Numbered from the stretch's first letter, positions 33,603 through 43,306 are shown. The stretch is DNA of 64,000 bases from Streptomyces liangshanensis (GCF_011694815.1 NZ_CP050177.1:7447501-7511500); one strand, 5' to 3'. The notes: generated by a model from the sequence alone, not told the origin. Program-made: numbers and translations.

Positions 33603-36158
33603 ATGGGACGTGGCAGACGCGGCAGGCTGAGGATCTATCTGGGGGCGGCGCCGGGGGTCGGCAAGACGTACGCGATGCTCTCCGAGGCCCACCGCCGGGT
33701 CGAGCGCGGCACGGACTGCGTGGTGGCCCTGGTCGAGCACCACGGCCGGCCGCGCACGGAGGTCATGCTGCACGGCCTGGAGGAGATCCGCAGGCGGGAG
33801 CTGGAGTACCGGGGCACGGTCTTCACCGAGATGGACGTGGACGCGGTCCTGGAGCGCGACCCGGCGGTCGCGTTGGTCGACGAGATGGCGCACTCCAACG
33901 TGCCCGGCTCCCGCAACGGCAAGCGCTGGCAGGACATCGAGCAGCTGCTCGACGCGGGCATCGACGTGGTGTCGACCGTCAACATCCAGCACCTGGAGTC
34001 GCTGGGGGACGTGGTCGAGTCGATCACGGGCGTCCGGCAGCGGGAGACCGTGCCGGACGAGGTGGTGCGGCGCGCGGACCAGATCGAGCTGGTCGACATG
34101 TCGCCGCAGGCGCTGCGGCGGCGCATGGCGCACGGCAACATCTACCAGCCAGACAAACTCGACGCGGCGCTCTCGAACTACTTCCGCCCCGGGAACCTGA
34201 CGGCGCTGCGCGAGCTGGCGCTGCTCTGGGTCGCCGACCGGGTGGACGAGTACCTCCAGGTGTACCGGGGCGAGCACAACATCCGCTCCACCTGGCAGGC
34301 CCGCGAACGCATCGTCGTGGGGATCACGGGCGGGCCCGAGGGCCGTACGCTCATCCGCCGGGCGGCCCGCCTCGCCGAGAAGGGGGCGGGCGGCGAGGTC
34401 CTCGCCGTGTACATCGCCCGCAGCGACGGCCTGACCTCCGCGTCCCCCAAGGAACTGGCGGTCCAGCGGACCCTGGCCGAGGATCTCGGCGGCACCTTCC
34501 ACCACGTCGTCGGGGACGACGTGCCGCACGCGCTGCTCGACTTCGCGCGCGGGGTCAACGCCACGCAGATCGTGCTGGGTTCCAGCCGCCGCAAGACCTG
34601 GCAGTACGTCTTCGGCCCGGGCGTCGGCACGACCGTGGCCCGTGAGTCCGGTCCCGACCTGGACGTGCACATCGTCACCCACGGCGAGGTGGCGAAGGGC
34701 CGCGGGCTGCCGGCCGCCCGCGGGGCGCGCCTGGGGCGTTCCCGGATCATCTGGGGATGGCTGGCGGGCGTGGCCGGCCCGGTCCTGCTCACCCTGCTGC
34801 TCAACCAGGTGGCGCCGGAGGTGGGCCTCGCCAACGACATGCTGCTGTTCCTCGCCCTGACCGTGGCGGCGGCCCTGCTGGGCGGGCTGCTCCCGGCCCT
34901 GGCCTCGGCCGCCTTCGGATCGCTGCTGCTCAACTACTACTTCACCCCGCCCCTGCACCAGCTCACCGTCGCCAACCCGAAGAACATCGTCGCCATCGTG
35001 ATCTTCGTGGCGGTCGCGGTGTCGGTGGCGTCGGTGGTGGACCTGGCGGCGCGTCGTACGCATCAGGCGGCGCGGTTGCGGGCGGAGTCGGAGATCCTTT
35101 CCTTCCTGGCGGGCAGTGTGCTGCGGGGCGAGACGACGCTGGACGCGCTGCTGGAGCGGGTGCGTGAGACCTTCGCCATGGAGTCCGTGGCCCTGCTGGA
35201 GCGGGAGAGCGAGGTCGCCCCGTGGACCTGCGCGGGCAGGGTGGGCACCACCCGCCGCGTCGACCGCCCGGAGGACGCCGACGTGGACATGCCGGTGGGG
35301 GATCACATGGCGTTGGCGTTGTCGGGGCGGGTGTTGCCGGCGGAGGACCGGCGGGTGCTGGCGGCTTTCGCGGCGCAGTCGGCGGTGGTGCTGGACCGGC
35401 AGCGGCTGGTGGGGGAGGCGGAGCACGCGCGGGCGCTCGCGGAGGGCAACCGGATCCGTACGGCTCTGCTCGCGGCGGTCAGCCATGACCTGCGGACCCC
35501 GCTGGCGGGCATCAAGGCGGCGGTCACCTCGCTGCGGTCCGACGACGTCGAGTGGTCCGAGGAGGATCGGGCGGAGCTGCTGGAGGGCATCGAGGACGGC
35601 GCCGACCGGCTCGATCACCTGGTCGGGAACCTGCTGGACATGTCCCGTCTCCAGACCGGGACGGTCACCCCGCTGATACGGGAGATCGACCTCGACGAGG
35701 TCGTGCCGGTGGCGCTGGGCGGCGTACCGGACGGGAGTGTGGTCCTGGACGTGCCGGAGGATCTGCCGATGGTCGCCGTCGACCCGGGCCTCCTGGAGCG
35801 CGCGGTCGCCAACATCGTCGAGAACGCCGTCAAGTACAGCCCCGACGGCGTACGGGTGCTGATCACGGCCGGGACCATCGCCGGACGGGTCGAGCTGCGG
35901 GTGGTGGACCGGGGGCCCGGGGTCCCCGACGACGGGAAGGACCGGATCTTCGAACCCTTCCAGCGGTACGGGGACGCCCCGCGCGGCGCCGGGGTCGGCC
36001 TCGGGCTCGCGGTCGCCCGCGGCTTCGCCGAGGCCATGGGCGGCACCCTCGCCGCCGAGGACACCCCCGGCGGCGGCATGACCATGGTCCTCACCCTGCG
36101 CCCCGCCGCGGACCACCGGCCGGCCCTTCCCGATCTCCCGGCGACCGCGGTGTCCTGA
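33603..36158 (+). CDS. kdpD: KdpD-type sensor histidine kinase, orphan
   Basis: 851 residues from ATG at 33603, with no strong ribosome site. Domains in order: KdpD N-terminal ATPase with Walker A GAAPGVGKT (14-22) and DEMAHSNVPGSRNGKRWQDI; a universal-stress-like domain (about 235-360); a DUF4118 block of four helices (about 380-480); a GAF-like region; HisKA with AVSHDLRTPL and phosphorylated H628; HATPase with NIVENAVKYSP, DRGPGVPD, FEPFQR and GVGLGLAVARG. It senses K+ and turgor in homologues. No kdpE or kdpFABC is in the window; kdpE normally follows directly. Here a universal stress gene faces it. The response regulator must lie elsewhere. Confidence 0.9.
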   Translation: MGRGRRGRLRIYLGAAPGVGKTYAMLSEAHRRVERGTDCVVALVEHHGRPRTEVMLHGLEEIRRRELEYRGTVFTEMDVDAVLERDPAVALVDEMAHSNVPGSRNGKRWQDIEQLLDAGIDVVSTVNIQHLESLGDVVESITGVRQRETVPDEVVRRADQIELVDMSPQALRRRMAHGNIYQPDKLDAALSNYFRPGNLTALRELALLWVADRVDEYLQVYRGEHNIRSTWQARERIVVGITGGPEGRTLIRRAARLAEKGAGGEVLAVYIARSDGLTSASPKELAVQRTLAEDLGGTFHHVVGDDVPHALLDFARGVNATQIVLGSSRRKTWQYVFGPGVGTTVARESGPDLDVHIVTHGEVAKGRGLPAARGARLGRSRIIWGWLAGVAGPVLLTLLLNQVAPEVGLANDMLLFLALTVAAALLGGLLPALASAAFGSLLLNYYFTPPLHQLTVANPKNIVAIVIFVAVAVSVASVVDLAARRTHQAARLRAESEILSFLAGSVLRGETTLDALLERVRETFAMESVALLERESEVAPWTCAGRVGTTRRVDRPEDADVDMPVGDHMALALSGRVLPAEDRRVLAAFAAQSAVVLDRQRLVGEAEHARALAEGNRIRTALLAAVSHDLRTPLAGIKAAVTSLRSDDVEWSEEDRAELLEGIEDGADRLDHLVGNLLDMSRLQTGTVTPLIREIDLDEVVPVALGGVPDGSVVLDVPEDLPMVAVDPGLLERAVANIVENAVKYSPDGVRVLITAGTIAGRVELRVVDRGPGVPDDGKDRIFEPFQRYGDAPRGAGVGLGLAVARGFAEAMGGTLAAEDTPGGGMTMVLTLRPAADHRPALPDLPATAVS

Positions 36159-36196
36159 CGGGCTTCCCCCTGGCAGGTCACCTCTCGCCGGTCAGG

Positions 36197-36760
36197 TCAC
36201 ATCTCGGAGATCCGGCCGCCGTCCAGCTCCCGTGCGTCCAGCGGCAGCCGCAGGGCGTTGCGCCTGCTCGCCGCCTCCAGCTCGCGCAGCATCGACGGGG
36301 GCGGCACCGTCAGCACCGGGCAGGCGGCGTGGGCGACGCAGTACCGCGCCACCGAGGGGAACAGCGCCCGGTGGAGCCGGCCCCGGTGCCCCGTACCGAC
36401 CACCAGCAGGTCGTCCTCGCGCGACGCGATCTCGACCAGCGCCCGGCCGGGGGCGCCCCGGCTGACCAGCCCGTCCATCGGCACGCCGGGACCCGCGTTC
36501 CCGAAGGCGGTCCGCAGGGCCGAGGCCAGTTCCAGGCCCGCGGCGCGGCGGCACGCCTCCAGCAGCGGTACGGACGGCAGGTAGCCGTGCTGCGTGAACT
36601 CGGCCGGCGGCGGGTCCCAGGCGAGCACCGCCCACAGCTGCCCGCCCGTCCTGCGGGCCTCGGCCGCCGCCCGGTGCAGGGCCGCGAGACTGCCCAGCGA
36701 CCCGGTCACCCCCACCACCACACGCCGGTCGCCCGACGGGGGCATACCCGATGGGTGCAT
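36197..36760 (-). CDS. Universal stress protein
   Basis: 187 residues from ATG at 36760, preceded by GAGGAGGGTGAG. UspA fold: RRVVVGVTGSLGSLAALHRAAAEAR, VSRGAPGRALVEIASREDDLLVVGTGHRGRLHRALFPSVARYCVAHAACPVLTVP. The ATP-binding G-x-x-G-x-G-H-R pattern is present. It has one domain plus a 30-residue tail. Actinobacterial copies respond to dormancy or nutrient stress. It converges with kdpD, whose product carries a related domain. Confidence 0.88.
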   Translation of the reverse strand: MHPSGMPPSGDRRVVVGVTGSLGSLAALHRAAAEARRTGGQLWAVLAWDPPPAEFTQHGYLPSVPLLEACRRAAGLELASALRTAFGNAGPGVPMDGLVSRGAPGRALVEIASREDDLLVVGTGHRGRLHRALFPSVARYCVAHAACPVLTVPPPSMLRELEAASRRNALRLPLDARELDGGRISEM

Positions 36761-36857
36761 GGGACTCACCCTCCTCGCCGGCGCCGCGTGCGCCGGGGTA
36801 CACCTCCATTGAACCGCCGCTCGGTGGGGGTCCGCGAGGCGGCGGGCCCGTACCGCG

Positions 36858-37316
36858 CTAGCGCAGCGGGAACGGCACTCCCCGGTCGGACTCGGGGCGG
36901 GGGCCGAAGATCCGGCGTTCGCTCTCGTCGATGGCCACGTCGTTGATGCTGGCCTCCCGGCGCGCCATGAGGCCGTTCTCGTCGAACTCCCACAGCTCGT
37001 TGCCGTAACTGCGCCACCACTGGCCGGCCGCGTCATGGCTCTCGTACTGGAAACGCACCGCGATGTGATTACCGTCGAACGCCCACAGCTCCTTGCGCAG
37101 CGCGTAGTCCAGCTCCCGCGCCCACTTCGCCGTCAGCAGCTCCACGATGGCGGCCCGCCCGGTGACGAACGTGTCGCGGTTACGCCATTGCGAGTCCTCG
37201 GTGTAGGCCAGCGAGACCCGCTCCGGATCGCGGGTGTTCCACGCGTCCTCGGCCGCCTGGACCTTCTGCCGGGCGGTGTCGGGGGTGAAGGGGGGAAGCG
37301 GCGGACGAGTGGTCAT
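36858..37316 (-). CDS. DUF1348 SnoaL-like protein
   Basis: 152 residues from ATG at 37316. Nuclear-transport-factor-2 fold: [88 protein letters not shown]. Matches DUF1348 over the full length. It may bind a small ligand; no reaction is known. It shares a promoter with the TetR gene to the right, and two palindromes lie between them, so TetR control is likely. Confidence 0.88.
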   Translation of the reverse strand: MTTRPPLPPFTPDTARQKVQAAEDAWNTRDPERVSLAYTEDSQWRNRDTFVTGRAAIVELLTAKWARELDYALRKELWAFDGNHIAVRFQYESHDAAGQWWRSYGNELWEFDENGLMARREASINDVAIDESERRIFGPRPESDRGVPFPLR

Positions 37317-37381
37317 GGGGGCGTCCTTCGGTGGGAGGGCCGGAGTGTGACGGCGGCCGGAGGCGGGCGGCCGACACCGGG

Positions 37382-37431
37382 GAGAACCAACGTTCTCCCT
37401 CCTTTTGCTACGGTAGAGAACGTTGGTTCTC
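37382..37431. promoter_or_regulatory. Paired palindromic operators between DUF1348 and tetR
   Basis: GAGAACCAACGTTCTC (37382-37397) and its exact reverse complement GAGAACGTTGGTTCTC (37416-37431) are separated by 18 bases. Each copy is itself a palindrome in its outer GAGAAC/GTTCTC arms. The second ends 18 bases before the TetR start and the first lies 65 bases before DUF1348. The TetR protein probably binds both and represses both genes. Confidence 0.8.
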
Positions 37432-37449
37432 GGGTCAAGGAGTGATCAG

Positions 37450-38010
37450 GTGAAGGACGGGGCCGAGGCCAGGTCGCAGGCGCTGGACGCCGCGGAGGAG
37501 CTGTTCTACGGCCGGGGCATCCAGAGCGTCGGCATGGACGACATCCGGGGCGCGTCCGGGGTGTCGCTCAAGCGGCTCTACCAACTCTTCCCCGCCAAGG
37601 AGCAGTTGGTGGAGGCCTACCTGGAGCGGCGGGACGTCACCTGGCGGCGGCGGCTCGCCGACCGGGTGGACCGGGAGAGCGACCCCCGGAGGCGGGTCCT
37701 GGCGGTCTTCGACCACCTCCACACGTGGTTCGGCGAGCCCGGCTTCCGCGGCTGCGCCTGGATCAACTCGTACGGGGAGCTGGGCGCCACCTCCGCCCGC
37801 GTGGCCGCCCAGGTCCGTACCCACAAGACGGCCTTCCTGCGCTACCTGGAGGAACTGGCGGCCGACGCGGGACTGCCCGCCGCCTCGGCCGGCCATCTCC
37901 TGCTCCTCGCCGAGGGCGCCATGGTGACCGCCGGCATCTTCGGGACCCCCGAACCCGCCCTCCGCGCGCGGGAGGCGGCGGCTCTGCTGATGGCGGCGGC
38001 GGACCGCTGA
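37450..38010 (+). CDS. TetR-family regulator
   Basis: 186 residues from GTG at 37450, fixed by AAGGAG 7 bases upstream. Tet[58 protein letters not shown]. The ligand domain includes [19 protein letters not shown] and MAAADR at the end, typical of the TetR_C_33-like group that often guards small enzymes. It is divergent from DUF1348 and has two operator copies in front. A ManD-like gene follows on the same strand 49 bases later. Confidence 0.9.
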   Translation: MKDGAEARSQALDAAEELFYGRGIQSVGMDDIRGASGVSLKRLYQLFPAKEQLVEAYLERRDVTWRRRLADRVDRESDPRRRVLAVFDHLHTWFGEPGFRGCAWINSYGELGATSARVAAQVRTHKTAFLRYLEELAADAGLPAASAGHLLLLAEGAMVTAGIFGTPEPALRAREAAALLMAAADR

Positions 38011-38059
38011 GTACGGTGGAGCCGCCCCGCCTCCACCACCGACAGGAGCCGCGCCCTCC

Positions 38060-39274
38060 ATGAAGATCATCGCCGCCGACGTCCTCGTCACCAGTCCCGG
38101 CCGCAACTTCGTCACCCTGCGCCTCACCACCGAGGACGGTGTCACCGGACTCGGCGACGGCACCCTCAACGGGCGGGAGCTGGCGGTCGAGAGCTATCTC
38201 CGCCACCACGTCGCACCCCTGCTGATCGGCCGGGACGCCGGGCGGATCGAGGACACCTGGCAGTACCTGTACCGGGGTGCCTACTGGCGCCGGGGCCCGG
38301 TCACGATGGCCGCCGTCGCGGCCGTGGACACCGCGCTCTGGGACATCAAGGCCAAAACGGCGGGCATGCCGCTCTACCAACTGCTCGGCGGCGCCTCCCG
38401 GTCGGGCGCCCTCGCCTACGGGCACGCCTCGGGCCGGGACGTGCCGGAGATCCTCGACTCCGTACGCGCCCACCTGGAGCGCGGCTACCGCGCCGTCCGG
38501 ATCCAGTCGGGCATCCCCGGGCTGGACTCGGTGTACGGCGTGGACGGGGCGCCGGGCGAGGCCCCGGCCCCCGTCGGCGGCCACCCGCGGCCCTTCGAGG
38601 AGGTCTGGGACACCCCCGCCTACCTGCGCCACATGCCCGGCGTCTTCGAGGCCGTCCGGGCGGAGTTCGGCCCCGCGCTGCCCCTCCTGCACGACGGTCA
38701 CCACCGGATGACACCGATCCAGGCCGCCCGGCTGGGCAAGGACCTGGAACCGTACGACCTGTTCTGGCTGGAGGACGTCACCCCGGCCGAGGACCCCACC
38801 GCGCTGCGGCTCGTCAGGCAGCACACCACCACCCCGCTGGCGATCGGCGAGGTCTTCAACTCCCTCCACGACTACGGCCCGTTGCTCGGCGAGCGGCTCA
38901 TCGACTACGTACGGTCGGCGGTCACGCACGTCGGGGGTGTCACGGCGATGCGCAAGCTGCTCGACCTCGCGGCGGTGTACGGCGTCAAGTCCGGCATCCA
39001 CGGTCCCGCCGACATCTCGCCCGTCGGGATGGCCGCGGCGATCCACCTGGACCTGGCGGTCCACAACTTCGGGATCCAGGAGTACGCGCCGCACTCCGCG
39101 CGCACCCTGGAGGTCTTCCGGCCCTCCTACCGCTTCACCGGTGGTCTCCTGCACCCGTCCGACGAGCCCGGCCTCGGCGTGGAGTTCGACGAGGAGGTCG
39201 CCGCCCGCTTCCCGTACGAACCGGCCTACCTGCCCGTCAACCGGCTGGGCGACGGCACGGTCCACGACTGGTAG
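38060..39274 (+). CDS. manD: D-mannonate dehydratase-like enolase (ManD type)
   Basis: 404 residues from ATG at 38060 (GGAGCCGCGCCCTCC). Enolase superfamily: N-terminal capping domain then a barrel. ManD features: [59 protein letters not shown] (metal Asp and His), [11 protein letters not shown] (Glu), AIGEVFNS (Glu), [23 protein letters not shown] (His/Asp), FGIQEY. Dehydrates D-mannonate (or D-gluconate at low rate) to 2-keto-3-deoxygluconate. No uronate kinase or transporter is adjacent, so a salvage role is uncertain. Confidence 0.88.
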   Translation: MKIIAADVLVTSPGRNFVTLRLTTEDGVTGLGDGTLNGRELAVESYLRHHVAPLLIGRDAGRIEDTWQYLYRGAYWRRGPVTMAAVAAVDTALWDIKAKTAGMPLYQLLGGASRSGALAYGHASGRDVPEILDSVRAHLERGYRAVRIQSGIPGLDSVYGVDGAPGEAPAPVGGHPRPFEEVWDTPAYLRHMPGVFEAVRAEFGPALPLLHDGHHRMTPIQAARLGKDLEPYDLFWLEDVTPAEDPTALRLVRQHTTTPLAIGEVFNSLHDYGPLLGERLIDYVRSAVTHVGGVTAMRKLLDLAAVYGVKSGIHGPADISPVGMAAAIHLDLAVHNFGIQEYAPHSARTLEVFRPSYRFTGGLLHPSDEPGLGVEFDEEVAARFPYEPAYLPVNRLGDGTVHDW

Positions 39275-39298
39275 GGAGCGGGGGCAGGGGCGGCCGGT

Positions 39299-40693
39299 TC
39301 AACTCGCCGCCGGTATCCGGCCCGACGCCAGGACCGCCCGCAGCCGGGCGTGGTCCTGCGCGGTGCGGTCGGCGTAGCGCAGCGCGAAGTCGGCGACGGC
39401 CCGGTCGAAGGTGTCGGCGGCGCCGAGGTAGGACGCGATGGCGATCCGGTCGCCCGACCTGGCGTGCGCGCGGGCCAGGGCCGTACCGCACAGGCGCGCG
39501 TGGTCCAGCAGCAGGGCCGGTGTCAGGTCGCCGACGTCGCTCGCGCCCTTCACGTCCCGGAGCTGGCGCCAGTAGAAGTGGCGGCCCTCCGGCCCCGTCA
39601 CCCAGCCGAGGAAGGGGTCGGCCGCCGCCTGGATCAGCCGCTGCCCCGCGACCACCCGGTGCCCCTGGTGCTCGTACGCGCTGCGCGGCAGCGGCGGTTC
39701 CAGGGCGGACGGACCGGCCTCCTTGATCTGGAGGAACAGCGGATCCGCCGAGTCACGGCCCTCCAGCAGCACCAGGTGGCAGCGGATGCCGACCCCGCCC
39801 ACCCCCACGACCTGCCGGGCCACGTCCACGAAACGGAACCGGTCCAGGAGCACCCGGCGGTCCTCGGGGAGGGTGCTGCGGTAACCGATGAAGATCCGGC
39901 GCAGCGCCGCCGCGTCGATCCGGCCCACCGGTTCCAGGACGGGCGGGTCGGGCGTGATGCGGCGCCGGCCGCCCGGGGTGTCGGTCAGCTTCTCCAGGGC
40001 GCGCAGGCTCGTCCGGTGGCGGGCGGCGGACGGGTCCGCGGCGGCGGAGGGGTCCGGGGAGCCGGCCGGGTCCCCGGACCCCTCTGCGGCCCCGGCGTCC
40101 GTACGGGCCGGGCCGCGCTGCCCCGCCCGTACGAGCGCCAGCAGGTCCGTGGTGTCCAGGTGCCGGTACCAGACGTCGAGTTCGCCGAGGTCCGCCAGCC
40201 GCCGCATCCAGGTCCGGTACGCCTCCGCGGCGGCCCGGGCGGCCTCCCGCGCCCGGCCGTCCGGCTGCCCGTTGTCGCGGGCCGCGACCGCGATGCTCAC
40301 GGCGAGGCGCTTCACGTCCCATTCGAACGGGCCCGGCAGCGTCTCGTCGAAGTTGTTGAGGTCGAAGAGGAGCGCGCGTTCGGGAGAGGCGGCGAAGCCG
40401 AAGTTCAGGAGATGGGCGTCGCCGCAGAGCTGGACGGTCAGGCCGGTGCGCGGACTGTGCGCCAGATCCGCGGCCATCACGGCGGTGGCCCCGCGCAGGA
40501 AGGCGAACGGGGAGGCCGCCATCCGCGCGTAGTGCAGGGGCAGCAGCTCGGGAAGGCGCCGGCTGTTCCGGCTCGCCAGCACCGCGAGCGGATCGGTCCG
40601 GTGGGCGGGCGGGATCCACAGGCCGTGCGAGGAGCGGGACGCGTGGTGGCGCGCGGCACGGCCGACCAGCGCCCGGTCGGCGGGAGTGGTCAT
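39299..40693 (-). CDS. DUF2252 protein
   Basis: 464 residues from ATG at 40693. DUF2252 family with kinase-like features: RNSRRLPELLPLHYARMAASPFAFLRGATAVMAADL, VQLCGDAHLLNFGFAASPERALLFDLNNFDETLPGPFEWDVKRLAVS (similar to phosphotransferase catalytic loop and DFD metal motif), KEAGPSALE and GHRVVAGQRLIQAAADPFLGW. A Ser/Ala/Asp-rich insert near 215-240 is unusual. Function unknown; a phosphotransferase-like role is inferred. It ends 24 bases from manD, convergent. Confidence 0.85.
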   Translation of the reverse strand: MTTPADRALVGRAARHHASRSSHGLWIPPAHRTDPLAVLASRNSRRLPELLPLHYARMAASPFAFLRGATAVMAADLAHSPRTGLTVQLCGDAHLLNFGFAASPERALLFDLNNFDETLPGPFEWDVKRLAVSIAVAARDNGQPDGRAREAARAAAEAYRTWMRRLADLGELDVWYRHLDTTDLLALVRAGQRGPARTDAGAAEGSGDPAGSPDPSAAADPSAARHRTSLRALEKLTDTPGGRRRITPDPPVLEPVGRIDAAALRRIFIGYRSTLPEDRRVLLDRFRFVDVARQVVGVGGVGIRCHLVLLEGRDSADPLFLQIKEAGPSALEPPLPRSAYEHQGHRVVAGQRLIQAAADPFLGWVTGPEGRHFYWRQLRDVKGASDVGDLTPALLLDHARLCGTALARAHARSGDRIAIASYLGAADTFDRAVADFALRYADRTAQDHARLRAVLASGRIPAAS

Positions 40694-40787
40694 GCCGGCC
40701 CCTCTCGCTCGCTGCGGCCCTGCCCGGTCTCTTCGTACGAGCATCACGCGACGTCGGGCGGACAGCCCGGCGTGACAGCCGTCCGGG

Positions 40788-40847
40788 TGACCGCCCGGCT
40801 GACCGCCCGGCTGACCGCCCGGCTGATCGTCCGGCTGACCGTTCGGG
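40788..40847. repeat. Five tandem copies of a 12-bp unit
   Basis: TGACCGCCCGGC is repeated exactly three times from 40788, then TGATCGTCCGGC and TGACCGTTCGGG. It lies upstream of the TetR gene at 40969. The period is a multiple of three but no gene uses it. It may be replication slippage or an array of regulator sites. Confidence 0.8.
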
Positions 40848-40911
40848 CGGCCCGGAAGTCGGTTTGTCGGCCGAACGGGTCCTGCGGGCCGCCCGCGCGT
40901 GGCATGCTCGA

Positions 40912-40923
40912 TAAGCGCTCTTA
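40912..40923. promoter_or_regulatory. Short palindrome before tetR
   Basis: TAAG-CGCT-CTTA, with outer CGA/ACCG bases partly symmetric, lies 45 bases before the TetR start. The region is locally AT-richer than its surroundings. It is a possible promoter-operator; support is weak. Confidence 0.35.
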
Positions 40924-40968
40924 CCGAAGTCGCGAGCACGCGCCGGTGAGGCCGATCGGGGAGGTCGG

Positions 40969-41673
40969 ATGGATCGGTACGGGGAATCCGGGGGTACGCC
41001 CCCGACGGGACGCGCCGGACGCACGGGACGTACCGGAGGCACAGGACGCACCGGAGGTACGGGGCAGTCGCGGCGCGCCCAGCGCCGCGAGCGCCTGCTG
41101 TCCACCGCCCTCGACCTGTTCACCACACGCGGTTTCGCCACGACGTCCATCGAACGGATCTGCGCCGCCGCCCACGTGTCCATCCGCGCGTTCTACGAGG
41201 AGTTCGAGAGCCGAGAGTCCCTGCTGATCGCCCTCCACAACGACGTCGCGCGGGCCGGCATGGAAGCCGCCCTGGTCGTCCTCGGGGACCCCGCCGCCGA
41301 CTCCGCCTCCACCCGCGACCGGGTCACCGCCCTGACCCGCGCCTACCTCGCGGCCGTCACCGCGGACCCCGCCGCCGCCCGGGTCGCCTTCGTCGAGGTC
41401 ATCGGGGCCGGGCCCACCGTGGAGGAACACCGGCTCCTGTGGCGCAGCCTGTGGACCGACTTCTTCACCGGCGAGGCGGAGCGCGCCGTCCGGCGCGGGG
41501 AGGCCGTCGCGCGCGACCACACCCTCGCGGTGGTCGCGCTCATCGGCGCGGTCAACGAACTGGTCGCGCACTGGGCCCGCAACAGCGCCACGCTCTCCCG
41601 CGACCTGCTCGCCGACGAAATGGCCCACCTTGTTCTCGCCACGCTCGGCACCCCCGCGTACGAAGGGAAGTGA
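40969..41673 (+). CDS. TetR-family regulator with Gly-Arg-Thr N-terminal tail
   Basis: 234 residues from ATG at 40969 (GGGGAGGTCGG). The first 32 residues contain a repeat of the form GRTGRTGGTGRTGGTG from near-tandem codons. The HTH follows: RRERLLSTALDLFTTRGFATTSIERICAAAHVSIRAFYEEFESRESLLIALH. The ligand domain ends MAHLVLATLGTPAYEG. It lies 275 bases from the DUF2252 gene, divergent. A small gene follows 4 bases after the stop, so they are likely cotranscribed. Confidence 0.88.
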   Translation: MDRYGESGGTPPTGRAGRTGRTGGTGRTGGTGQSRRAQRRERLLSTALDLFTTRGFATTSIERICAAAHVSIRAFYEEFESRESLLIALHNDVARAGMEAALVVLGDPAADSASTRDRVTALTRAYLAAVTADPAAARVAFVEVIGAGPTVEEHRLLWRSLWTDFFTGEAERAVRRGEAVARDHTLAVVALIGAVNELVAHWARNSATLSRDLLADEMAHLVLATLGTPAYEGK

Positions 41674-41677
41674 CACC

Positions 41678-41920
41678 ATGGCCGGCCTCTGGCACGAGGT
41701 TCTGCGCACGATGTCCCAGCCCGGGGCGTCCCCGGACGACGACCTGCTCGCGCGGGCGGCGGCGGACATCGCCCTGCGCGACCACCCCCATCCCCCCGCC
41801 GACGCCGAAGTGGTCCTGGAGATCGCCCGCACCGAGTTCGCGGCCGTGCTCACCTACCGCCAGGCGCGGGCGGCCCTCGACAGCGCGCGGCGCCCCCCGG
41901 AGGGCGGTTCCGCGCCCTGA
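41678..41920 (+). CDS. Small hypothetical protein cotranscribed with tetR
   Basis: 80 residues from ATG at 41678, four bases after the TetR stop, with GAAGGGAAGTG upstream. Helical and soluble (GLWHEVLRTMSQPG, DLLARAAADIALRDH, AEVVLEIARTEFAAVLTYRQARAALDSA). No signal or catalytic motif. I do not recognise the family. Confidence 0.55.
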   Translation: MAGLWHEVLRTMSQPGASPDDDLLARAAADIALRDHPHPPADAEVVLEIARTEFAAVLTYRQARAALDSARRPPEGGSAP

Positions 41921-42006
41921 CCGGCCGGTCGGCGGCCCCCCGCCGGGCGGTCCCGCGCGGCCGCGCGGCGCACGGGTGCCTCCACGGGGGCTAGCCTGAG
42001 CCCACC

Positions 42007-43299
42007 ATGAACCGTTTGACGACACCCTGGGGCGAGTTCGGCCTCACCCGATTCCCCGAGCATCCCCGCGAGACGCTGCGCGCGTGGGACAGCGCCGACG
42101 AGTACGTACTGCGCTACCTCGCGGGAACGGAAGGCCCCCGGGCCGGGCAGGACACCGAGCCCGGCGAGGATCCGGGCCCGGAGTCCGGCGCGGTCCCGGC
42201 CGGCGAGCCCGGCCCGGCTCCGGACGCCGCCCCGGGCCCCGGTCCGGACACCGCCCCGGACCTCTCGGGCGCCGTGGTGGTCGTGGGGGACCGCTGGGGC
42301 GCCCTGACCACCGCCCTCGCCGCCGCCCGGCGGGGGAGCGCCACCACGGGACCGCTCGTCCAGATCACCGACTCGTACCTGACCCAGCAGGCGACCCTGG
42401 CCAACCTGCGCCGCGACGGCGCGGCCACGGACGAGGTACGGCTCCTCTCGGCCCGGGACACCCCGCCGGACCGGATCGACGTCCTGGTGATCCGGGTCCC
42501 CAGGAGCCTTGCGCAACTGGAGGACCAACTGCACCGGCTCGCCCCGGGCGTCCGCCCGGACACCCTGGTCGTCGGTACGGGACGGGTCACCGAGATCCAC
42601 ACCTCGACGCTGAAGCTGTTCGACCAGCTCCTCGGCCCGACCACCACCTCGCTGGCGGTCCGGAAGGCGCGGCTGATCCACACCTCCCCCGCGCAGGGCC
42701 GGGTACGGGCGCCGTCGCCCTGGCCGCACAGCTACGCCCTGCCCGACGGGCTCGGGACGGTCTCCGGCCGCACGGTCGTCAACCACGCGGGCATCTTCTG
42801 CGCGGAGCGCCTGGACGTCGGCACCCGCTTCCTGCTGCACCACCTCCCGCACCGCGAGGGCGCCGAGCACGTCGTCGACCTCGGCTGCGGCAACGGTGTG
42901 GTCGGTACGGCGATGGCGCTGGCCAACCCCGAGGCGCGGGTGACCTTCATCGACGAGTCGTTCTCCGCCGTGGCGTCGGCGGAGGCGACCTTCCGCAAGA
43001 ACGTCGACGCCGGCACCGAGGCCGCGTTCGTCCTCGGTGACGTCCTCTCGGACATCCCCGCGGAGTCGGTCGACCTGGTGCTGAACAACCCGCCGTTCCA
43101 CACCCACCAGTCGACGACCGACGCGACGGCTTGGCGCATGTTCGGCGGATCGCGCGCCGCGCTGCGCCCCGGCGGGGAACTCTGGGTCATCGGCAACCGC
43201 CACCTCGGCTACCACACCAAGCTCAAGCGGCTGTTCGGCAACTGCGAGGTCGTGACGAGCGACCCGAAGTTCGTCATTCTGCGGTCCGTCAAGAACTGA
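42007..43299 (+). CDS. RlmG/RsmC-type class I methyltransferase
   Basis: 430 residues from ATG at 42007. Two related halves, as in RlmG and RsmC: an N-terminal degenerate half (VVVVGDRWGALTTALAAAR) and a C-terminal catalytic half with motif I HVVDLGCGNGVVGTAMALANP, VTFIDESFSAVASAEATFRKN and NPPF (361-364), the N6/N2-purine methylation motif. A Pro/Gly/Glu-rich insert of about 45 residues (near 40-85) splits the first half and is unusual. Target: most likely a guanine in 23S or 16S rRNA. The gene stands alone. Confidence 0.88.
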   Translation: MNRLTTPWGEFGLTRFPEHPRETLRAWDSADEYVLRYLAGTEGPRAGQDTEPGEDPGPESGAVPAGEPGPAPDAAPGPGPDTAPDLSGAVVVVGDRWGALTTALAAARRGSATTGPLVQITDSYLTQQATLANLRRDGAATDEVRLLSARDTPPDRIDVLVIRVPRSLAQLEDQLHRLAPGVRPDTLVVGTGRVTEIHTSTLKLFDQLLGPTTTSLAVRKARLIHTSPAQGRVRAPSPWPHSYALPDGLGTVSGRTVVNHAGIFCAERLDVGTRFLLHHLPHREGAEHVVDLGCGNGVVGTAMALANPEARVTFIDESFSAVASAEATFRKNVDAGTEAAFVLGDVLSDIPAESVDLVLNNPPFHTHQSTTDATAWRMFGGSRAALRPGGELWVIGNRHLGYHTKLKRLFGNCEVVTSDPKFVILRSVKN

Positions 43300-43306
43300 C
43301 CGCGCG

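Noticed and set aside
40788..40847. CRISPR array
   Set aside because: The repeat is 12 bp with no spacers and no cas genes are near.
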